The notes under the pieces were generated by a model. The model made no database searches, was not told the DNA's origin, and was given only the letters and a program-made list of their open reading frames with translations. Shown here in pieces: positions 50,580 to 56,018 of a DNA stretch of 56,018 bases. Every line of letters begins with the position of its first letter. Positions within the stretch are counted from its first letter, which is position 1. The position numbers and the translations under genes are program-made. Source of the DNA: Ilumatobacter nonamiensis YM16-303 (GTDB lineage: Bacteria > Actinomycetota > Acidimicrobiia > Acidimicrobiales > Ilumatobacteraceae); NCBI RefSeq assembly GCF_000350145.1, contig NZ_BAOL01000077.1, forward strand, positions 1 through 56,018. The letters run 5' to 3'.

Positions 50580-51476
50580 ATGAGCGACGAAACAGACGAC
50601 ACATCTGCGGGTCCGGTCGGTGATTTCCGGTCGGGCTTCGTGACGTTCGTCGGTCGTCCCAACGTCGGCAAGTCGTCGCTGGTCAACGCGATCTGCGGAC
50701 GCAAGATCAGCATCGTCAGCGACAAGCCGCAGACCACCCGTCACCGGATCATGGGGGTGCTGTCGCGTCCCGAAAGCCAACTCGTGTTCGTCGACACGCC
50801 GGGTCTGCACAAGGCCGTCACGGCGCTCGGCGAGCGGGTCAACGCGACTGCGCTCGACAGCGTCGACCAGAACTCGGGCGACGTCGACGCGACCGCGCTG
50901 GTGCTCGACGCGACACAGCCGTTCGGCAAGGGAGATCGCTGGGTCGCCGACCGGCTCGACATGTCGAAGGCGATCGTGATCGTCAACAAGATCGACCGAG
51001 CGCCGCAGGAGAAGGTGCTGGCGATGTTGAGCGCCGCGAGTGAACTCGGCGCACGCGAGTACTTCCCCGTGTCCGCGCGCACGAAGGACGGCCTCGACGG
51101 GTTGGTCGACCACCTCGTCGACCAGCTTCCTCCCGGGCCGAGATACTTTCCCGATGACGAGGTGAGCGATCTCCCCGAGGAACGATGGGTCGCCGAACTC
51201 GTCCGTGAGCAACTGCTCGCGGCCACGCGTGACGAGCTGCCCTACTCCATCGCCACGCAGGTCGTGGAATGGGAGTGGCCACGCATTCGCGTCGACATCA
51301 TCGTCGAGCGCGACAGTCAGAAGGGCATGGTGATCGGCAAGGGCGGCAGCGTGCTGAAGCGCGTCGGCGAGGCCGCCCGCAAGCAACTCCCCGACGGTGC
51401 CTTCCTCGAGCTGCGGGTGAAGGTCGACAAGGACTGGCAGCGCCGGCCCGATCGAGTCGAGCGGCTCGGCTACTGA
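50580..51476 (+). CDS. era: GTPase Era
   Basis: 298 residues: G1 GRPNVGKS near 26-33, SDKPQTTRH (G2), DTPG, NKID (G4), SARTKDGLDGL (G5), and a C-terminal KH domain with GKGGSVLKRVGEAARKQL. Era binds the 3' end of 16S rRNA and assists 30S assembly. A GTG immediately before the ATG could also start the frame. The last 7 bases overlap the convergent phosphatase gene. Confidence 0.95.
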   Translation: MSDETDDTSAGPVGDFRSGFVTFVGRPNVGKSSLVNAICGRKISIVSDKPQTTRHRIMGVLSRPESQLVFVDTPGLHKAVTALGERVNATALDSVDQNSGDVDATALVLDATQPFGKGDRWVADRLDMSKAIVIVNKIDRAPQEKVLAMLSAASELGAREYFPVSARTKDGLDGLVDHLVDQLPPGPRYFPDDEVSDLPEERWVAELVREQLLAATRDELPYSIATQVVEWEWPRIRVDIIVERDSQKGMVIGKGGSVLKRVGEAARKQLPDGAFLELRVKVDKDWQRRPDRVERLGY

Positions 51477-52777
51477 CGGTCGGTCGGAGCGCTTGCCCCG
51501 ATCGACGGGGACGTCGGACCGATGCGCGGAGGAGCGAGGATCCTGATGGCCAGCAGGGCGACGTCGTCGAGCAGGTTCTGGCAGGCATGGGTGACGATGC
51601 CGTCTGCGATGTGGTCGATGAACGCGTCGGCGGCGTGAGTGGGTGCGGTCGACATGAGATGTTCGAGGGCGTCGTCGCCGAAGGGTTCTCCGGCCGGGTT
51701 GCGGGCGTCGGTGGCGCCGTCCGAGTAGAGCATGATGATGCTGTCGGGTGGCAGAGTCAGCGCCTCACTGAGGTACCGGTTTTCCGTCGCGAGACCCACC
51801 GGGCTGGCGTTGGCGCCGTTCAGCCGGCGAATGGTTCCATCCGGATCGCGGACGAGCGGGGGCGGATGACCTGCACTGGCTCGCTCGATTCGGCCTGGTC
51901 GGGCGGTGTCGACCGTGAGGTAGCTGAGCGTTGCGAACCGGCCCGGGTCGACGTGATCGTGTTGGAGGGAGTTGTCGACCTCGCTGAGGACCTCGTCGAG
52001 ATCTCGTGAGTGCGTGGCGGCAGCGCGCAGGCTGTACCGGACCAGGGCGGTGAGTCGTGCTGCGGCGGCGCCGTGTCCGCACACGTCGCCCAGTACGACG
52101 CCCCATCGGTCATCGTCGATGGCGAACACGTCGTAGAAGTCGCCCAGAACATCGTTGCCATCGGTTGCGGCGCGATACCACCCGGCGATGTCGCAGCCCG
52201 TGACCTCGGGGAGTTCGGCCGGAATCAGTTCGGCGCGCAACGCCGCCAAGGACTGTGCTTTTTCCTCCTGGGCGGAACGCGCGATCTGGAGGTCGCGTCG
52301 GTGTTCGAACTCGCGCTGCACCTGATCCCGGAAGGTGTGCAGCACGTCGCGGTCGTCGTCGGTCCAGGTCCGGGTTTGCGTGTCGACGACGCAGAAGCTG
52401 CCGATCACCTGGCCGTCGAGCACGATCGGAGCACCCGCCCATGCCCGGACGGCCATCGTCTCGATCGACGGGTTGTCCTTGGTGACTGGGTCCGCTGACG
52501 CGTCACCGACGACCAGGTCATCTCGCGATCGGATCACGTACTGACAGAACGACTCGTCGACCGAGTTCGATCGGGTGCCGTCGTTCACCCCGTGCGCGGC
52601 GGTCCAGTACGACCGGAGGTCATCGACGATCGTCACGAACGCATAGGGAGCACTCAGCAATCGGGCGACGAGCCGGGCGAACTCGTCGAACACCGGTTCA
52701 TGGGGACCGTCCATCATCCCCAACTGCGCTACGACCGCCAAACGCTCAGGATCGACCACCGGGTCCACCGCACTCAC
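51470..52777 (-). CDS. GAF-domain PP2C (SpoIIE-type) serine phosphatase
   Basis: About 435 residues. The first half is a GAF sensor domain (VARLLSAPYAFVTIVDD, SFCQYVIRS, APIVLDGQVIGSFCVVD). After a short coiled linker (ERRDLQIARSAQEEKAQSL-like), the SpoIIE/RsbU-type phosphatase follows: GDFYDVFAIDDDRWGVVLGD, CGHGAAAA, SAGHPPPLV and LYSDGATDARN. Such proteins usually free an anti-anti-sigma factor in response to a GAF signal. Several GTG codons could start it; TATCGT at 52790-52785 places transcription start at the GTG at 52777, which I use; the GTG at 52786 lies inside that hexamer. Confidence 0.83.
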   Translation of the reverse strand: MSAVDPVVDPERLAVVAQLGMMDGPHEPVFDEFARLVARLLSAPYAFVTIVDDLRSYWTAAHGVNDGTRSNSVDESFCQYVIRSRDDLVVGDASADPVTKDNPSIETMAVRAWAGAPIVLDGQVIGSFCVVDTQTRTWTDDDRDVLHTFRDQVQREFEHRRDLQIARSAQEEKAQSLAALRAELIPAELPEVTGCDIAGWYRAATDGNDVLGDFYDVFAIDDDRWGVVLGDVCGHGAAAARLTALVRYSLRAAATHSRDLDEVLSEVDNSLQHDHVDPGRFATLSYLTVDTARPGRIERASAGHPPPLVRDPDGTIRRLNGANASPVGLATENRYLSEALTLPPDSIIMLYSDGATDARNPAGEPFGDDALEHLMSTAPTHAADAFIDHIADGIVTHACQNLLDDVALLAIRILAPPRIGPTSPSIGASAPTDRQ

Positions 52778-52784
52778 CACGCGC

Positions 52785-52790
52785 ACGATA
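52785..52790 (-). promoter_or_regulatory. -10-like hexamer of the GAF-PP2C gene
   Basis: TATCGT on the minus strand ends 7 bases before the GTG at 52777 and overlaps the first possible GTG, which argues against that earlier start. Confidence 0.35.
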
Positions 52791-52863
52791 GCCCGATCCC
52801 GACCGCCACGGCTCTGGCGTGGCGGTACGCCTCAGCATCTCGAGTCGGACCTCGTCAGACCGG

Positions 52864-53619
52864 CTATCCGTCGGTCGACGATTCCGGGACGGACGTCGTT
52901 CCGTCGTCGGTGACGACGGGGTCGTCGTCGGGGACGGACTCCACCGGGTCGGGGTCGTCGACCGTCGACGGATCGAACTCGGTGTCGACGCGCATGGTCG
53001 AGTAGTCGTCGACCGAGACCGGCTCGTCGGTGAGTTCGCCGTCACCGGTCGGGACCGCCACCGTGTCGGTGCTCCCGTTGAACGTGAACACCGCTTGGCC
53101 GACGCCGCCGAGGCCGTACAGGAAGGTGAGCACGATCTGGGCGATCGCCGCGCGCTGGTCACGCGACGCGATGTCGTCGAGCACGTCCTCGTCGAGGTCG
53201 ATCGTGAGAACTCCGTCCTGGGCGGACGTGTCGATGATCGAGCCTTCTTCGACCAGGTTGGTGAGGAGGTCTCCGGAGGGACCTGGTCCTCGTTCGAGGA
53301 GCAGGATCAGGTCGGTGTCGGCGACGGGCGACGGGGCGGCCATCTCCACGGCTCGGAGTTGGTCGCGTGACAGGAAGAACACCTCGACCAGTTGCGTCGC
53401 CGGGGCGATCGTCGTGGTCGTGCTCTGTTCCGGCGTGTCGGGGACCGTCGTCGTGGTGGTGGTCGTGGTGGTCGTGGTCGTCGTGGTGGTGTCGGCCAGT
53501 CGATTCGGTATCTCGGCGTCGTCGATCGCTTCGAAACTGTCGGCGCCCGTGGGCACCCCGCAGCCGGCGGCCAGGGCAGCGACCGCACACCACGCTGCGG
53601 GGTGGGACCAGCGGCTCAT
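52864..53619 (-). CDS. GerMN-domain lipoprotein (LpqB-like)
   Basis: 251 residues. Signal with lipobox ALAAGC (Cys at about 20), then a spacer with 15 consecutive threonines and a second TTTT, then a GerMN domain at about 75-190 (VEVFFLSRDQLRAVE, LLLERGPGPSGDLLTNL, IAQIVLTFLYGLGGVGQAVF), and a Asp/Val/Pro-rich tail. It resembles the GerMN part of mycobacterial LpqB, whose gene follows mtrAB. The ATG overlaps the kinase stop (ATGA) and has GGAGG 5 bases upstream. Confidence 0.78.
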   Translation of the reverse strand: MSRWSHPAAWCAVAALAAGCGVPTGADSFEAIDDAEIPNRLADTTTTTTTTTTTTTTTVPDTPEQSTTTTIAPATQLVEVFFLSRDQLRAVEMAAPSPVADTDLILLLERGPGPSGDLLTNLVEEGSIIDTSAQDGVLTIDLDEDVLDDIASRDQRAAIAQIVLTFLYGLGGVGQAVFTFNGSTDTVAVPTGDGELTDEPVSVDDYSTMRVDTEFDPSTVDDPDPVESVPDDDPVVTDDGTTSVPESSTDG

Positions 53620-54995
53620 GAGTTCCTCCGGGACGGGATCTCGAAGACGAAACGAGCGCCCCCGCCGGGACGGTCCTCGACCCACACTGCGCCGCCCATC
53701 GCGCTGCTGTGCTCGGACGCGAGTGCGAGGCCGAGCCCGGTTCCGATGCGATGTCGCGCTGCGCTGCCGCGAGCGAACCGCTCGAAGATGCGGTCGCGTT
53801 CGCTCTGCGCGACGCCCGGGCCGCCGTCCTCGACGGCGAATCGCAGCATTCCTCGTCCGGTCGGCACGACCTCCACACGCAGAGCCCCGCCGCCGTGGTG
53901 GTTGGCGTTCTCGATCAGGTTGCCGAGCACCCGCTCGAAACGGACCTTGTCGACGTCGATCTCGCGCGGAGTCGCGGGGTCGACATCGACCTCGATGTCG
54001 GGGCTCCCGAAACGAGCGGCAACGCGATCGGTGAGGGTGATGATGTCGAGCGTCTCGACCGTGAGATCGGTCGCGCCGGCATCGAGGCGCGAGAGCTCCA
54101 GCAGGTCGATGACCATGCTGTCGAACCGACGGACCTGGCTGACCACCACGTCGAGCGCCTGCTGGGTCCTCTCCGGGATGTCCTCGCGCTTCGCGTCGAG
54201 CACCTCGACGGCGGCGGTCAGCGCGGTGATCGGGGAGCGCAGCTCATGGCTGACATCGGACGCGAACCGGGCTTCCAGCTCGATCTTCGTCTGCACCGCG
54301 TCCGCCATGTCGTTGAACGAGTTTGCCAGACGGTCCAGGTCCGGATCGGATTCGCTCTCGAGTCGGGTGTCGAGACCACCCGACGCGATGTCTTCCGCGG
54401 CGTCGGCGACGCGACTGATCGGGCGGAGCAGTCGGCGGCTCGTCGAATATCCGAACAACGTGGCGAGCAGCAACGTGCCGGCGCCGCCGAGGGCGAGCGC
54501 GGTCAGCAGGGCGGTGAGGGTGGAACGCTCGTTGTCGGCAGGGAATGCTTCGAGATATCCGGTGTCGTGGCGACGGATGTACGTGCCGACCGTGACGTAG
54601 TCGTCTCCGTCGATCGATGTGTACTCGATCGCGGAACCGCCGGCCTCGACGTGTTCGACCAGTTCCGGCGGAAAGTCCGACAGCGGGTGGGTGACGTCGG
54701 TCTGCGATCGCGGGTCGACCAACACCGCGAATCCGCCGGGTTCGGTCCGCAGATCGTTGACGAAGTAGTCGCCGACGTTCACCTCGGGGTCGACGAGCGC
54801 CGCGTCGAGTTGGTCGGCCACTTCGGAGGCGTTGTCGAACGCCTGCTGTTTCGCCGACGACGACCGCTCGTCGAGAAGATTGTTCCGCGCGAAACCGTAG
54901 GTCACCCCGATCAGAACCAGACCTGCGAACAACGCGATGAGAGCGAAGAACAGCGTGACGCGAGTTCGCAGTCGAAGGGAGCGATCGCTGGCCAC
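53616..54995 (-). CDS. Sensor histidine kinase (MtrB-like)
   Basis: 459 residues. Transmembrane helices at about 12-33 and 158-182 flank a 120-residue extracytoplasmic sensor; a HAMP segment (about 183-236) leads to the phosphoacceptor His250 in SDVSHELRSPITAL, and the ATPase has NLIENANHHGG (N box), EDGGPGV (G1), FERFARG and GTGLGLALA. Located beside a GerMN lipoprotein and a divergent OmpR-type regulator, it looks like an MtrB analogue, but its genes are arranged head-to-head with the regulator. The start is GTG. Confidence 0.88.
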   Translation of the reverse strand: MASDRSLRLRTRVTLFFALIALFAGLVLIGVTYGFARNNLLDERSSSAKQQAFDNASEVADQLDAALVDPEVNVGDYFVNDLRTEPGGFAVLVDPRSQTDVTHPLSDFPPELVEHVEAGGSAIEYTSIDGDDYVTVGTYIRRHDTGYLEAFPADNERSTLTALLTALALGGAGTLLLATLFGYSTSRRLLRPISRVADAAEDIASGGLDTRLESESDPDLDRLANSFNDMADAVQTKIELEARFASDVSHELRSPITALTAAVEVLDAKREDIPERTQQALDVVVSQVRRFDSMVIDLLELSRLDAGATDLTVETLDIITLTDRVAARFGSPDIEVDVDPATPREIDVDKVRFERVLGNLIENANHHGGGALRVEVVPTGRGMLRFAVEDGGPGVAQSERDRIFERFARGSAARHRIGTGLGLALASEHSSAMGGAVWVEDRPGGGARFVFEIPSRRNS

Positions 54996-55063
54996 GGGTC
55001 GAGTGTTGCAGACTGACTCGGACGCGCCGACTCATCAACGGATCTGAGAGAGGGGGTTCACCC

Positions 55064-55110
55064 GCTGCCGGTGAGGCACCAGGGGGAGGGAGGTACCTCA
55101 CCGGGGCAGC
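55064..55110. repeat. Long inverted repeat upstream of the kinase gene
   Basis: Arms GCTGCC-GGTGAGGCACC (55064-55080) and GGTACCTCACC-gg-GGCAGC (55092-55110) pair with one mismatch and a two-base bulge, around an AG-rich 11-base loop. It lies 69 bases before the kinase start and 244 bases before the regulator; there is no T-run. Could be an operator or leader structure. Confidence 0.55.
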
Positions 55111-55336
55111 GTGAACGATTCACATAGTGCTCCCGGTCTGTGACGACCCGACGCTCGTATTGTGCGTTTTGTGTAACGAAGGGGAAATCTTCCGCCGGGT
55201 CGGTGAGCAGGGCCTTCGTCGGTCGATCTCCAGTAGCCGGTCAGGTTCATCGCTCCGGATCGCATCGAACCGTCGATGTCTGGTCGATTCTTCGACTGCA
55301 AACCGCAACAGAGCGGATCGGCCGACCGCGGTGACC

Positions 55337-55342
55337 TATCAT
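55337..55342 (+). promoter_or_regulatory. -10-like hexamer before the response regulator
   Basis: TATCAT ends 11 bases before the ATG at 55354. No clear -35. Confidence 0.35.
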
Positions 55343-55353
55343 CGGCGCACGTC

Positions 55354-56018
55354 ATGGAAACCCTGTTGTTCATCGAAGACGACGACGCCATTCGACTCGC
55401 GCTGTCGCTCGCGCTCGAAGACGAGGGCTATTCGGTGCGTGAGGCGGCGAACGGTTCGGAGGGCTTGGCGTCGTTCGAACGCGAGTCGGTCGATCTGGTG
55501 CTGCTCGATCTTCGGCTGCCCGACCTGTCGGGGTTCGAGGTGTGTCGTGCGTTGCGATCCAAGAGCATCGTCCCGATCATCATCATCACCGCGCAGACCG
55601 ACACCGTCGACATGGTCGCCGGACTCGAGGCGGGAGCTGACGACTACGTCACCAAACCGGTCGAGCCGAAGGAACTGGCGGCGCGGATCCGTTCGCTCCT
55701 CCGCCGCGTCCACCTCCATGACCAGATCCAGCCGCGCACGTCGATGTTCGGCGACGTGGAGCTGCGGCGGGAGCAGGGGATCGTGCTCAAGGGCGGTACC
55801 GAGATCGATCTCACCAAGACCGAGTTCCGGCTGCTCTGCGAGTTCGCCGACCACGCGGGCTCGGTCCTGTCGCGCGATCAGTTGCTCGAGCGGGTCTGGG
55901 GCTACGAGTACCTCGGCGACTCACGCCTCGTCGACGCACACGTGCGCCGGCTTCGGGTCAAGATCGAGGACCACCCCGACGACCCGAAGCTGATCATCAC
56001 CTCGCGCGGTGTCGGCTA
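55354..56018 (+). CDS. OmpR/PhoB-family response regulator (MtrA-like), cut by window end
   Basis: At least 221 residues, no stop before the window edge. The receiver has Asp9/Asp10, phosphoacceptor Asp52 in LLDLRLPD, Thr79 and Lys101 in DDYVTKP. The DNA-binding winged helix includes DLTKTEFRLLCEF, the LSRDQLLERVWGYEYLGDSRLVD stretch in two parts, and ends at ITSRGVGY, where only a few residues normally remain. It is presumably the partner of the divergent kinase. Confidence 0.92.
   Translation, partial: METLLFIEDDDAIRLALSLALEDEGYSVREAANGSEGLASFERESVDLVLLDLRLPDLSGFEVCRALRSKSIVPIIIITAQTDTVDMVAGLEAGADDYVTKPVEPKELAARIRSLLRRVHLHDQIQPRTSMFGDVELRREQGIVLKGGTEIDLTKTEFRLLCEFADHAGSVLSRDQLLERVWGYEYLGDSRLVDAHVRRLRVKIEDHPDDPKLIITSRGVG

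Larger units (their letters stand above)
54996..55353. other. Non-coding gap between kinase and response regulator
   Basis: 358 bases with no convincing gene. It holds the inverted repeat at 55064-55110, a TTCACATAGTG/GTGTAACG stretch at about 55119-55174, and the -10-like TATCAT near the regulator. The small reading frames here lack family features. Confidence 0.5.

Noticed and set aside
55127-55993. Arg/Ser-rich plus-strand frame over the response regulator
   Set aside because: The true frame starts at 55354 and encodes a full receiver and winged-helix domain; the other frame is a shadow.

Overview
The window is high-GC DNA packed with short-spaced genes on both strands. Gene content points to an aerobic, menaquinone-using actinobacterium, most likely of the Acidimicrobiia (Ilumatobacter-like); that placement is an inference from gene content and style, not from a marker search. 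I see no insertion sequence, prophage, CRISPR array or rRNA operon. There are two tRNA genes (Gly-GCC and Cys-GCA), both with encoded CCA ends. Many genes lack a Shine-Dalgarno sequence and instead carry a TANNNT hexamer 6-9 bases before the start codon, which suggests frequent leaderless transcription.

Region 1 (1-10.8 kb, minus strand) is a purine operon in the order purS-purS-purL fusion, purQ, purC, purF, purD-purM fusion, with starts and stops overlapping or nearly touching. It is followed by a stand-alone NuoF-like flavoprotein and a baeRF (Vms1/eRF1-like) protein. Region 2 (11-20.4 kb, mostly plus) holds a histidine phosphatase, a GMC oxidoreductase coupled to a metallo-beta-lactamase-fold protein, a lycopene cyclase, SURF1, a kinase-like phosphotransferase, a DUF4262 protein, metX and an unusual Fpg/Nei glycosylase.

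Region 3 (20.4-29.7 kb) has tRNA-Gly with a strong terminator, a LytR_C lipoprotein, a complete oleA-oleBC-oleD operon for long-chain olefin synthesis by head-to-head condensation, tRNA-Cys, an AI-2E family transporter, phoH-ybeY and a short-chain dehydrogenase. Region 4 (29.8-36 kb) has a DUF222/HNH protein, an acyl-CoA synthetase, a cation/proton antiporter and PPK2.

Region 5 (35.9-44.2 kb) contains most of the menaquinone pathway (menE, menA, menH, menD, menF, menG) scattered over both strands, with a DsbA-family protein and a quinone-reductase-like dehydrogenase between them; menB and menC are not here. Region 6 (44.2-47.4 kb) is a three-gene unit of an SPFH-GYF protein, a double zinc-ribbon membrane protein and a membrane-anchored coiled-coil protein, resembling the YdjG/YdjI part of Bacillus phage-shock-like systems but without PspA. 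Region 7 (47.4-56 kb) has a maoC-fadD-ornithine cyclodeaminase-like operon, era, a GAF-PP2C phosphatase, and a MtrAB/LpqB-like set: GerMN lipoprotein, sensor kinase and a divergent response regulator cut by the window edge. A 358-base gap between kinase and regulator holds a long inverted repeat.
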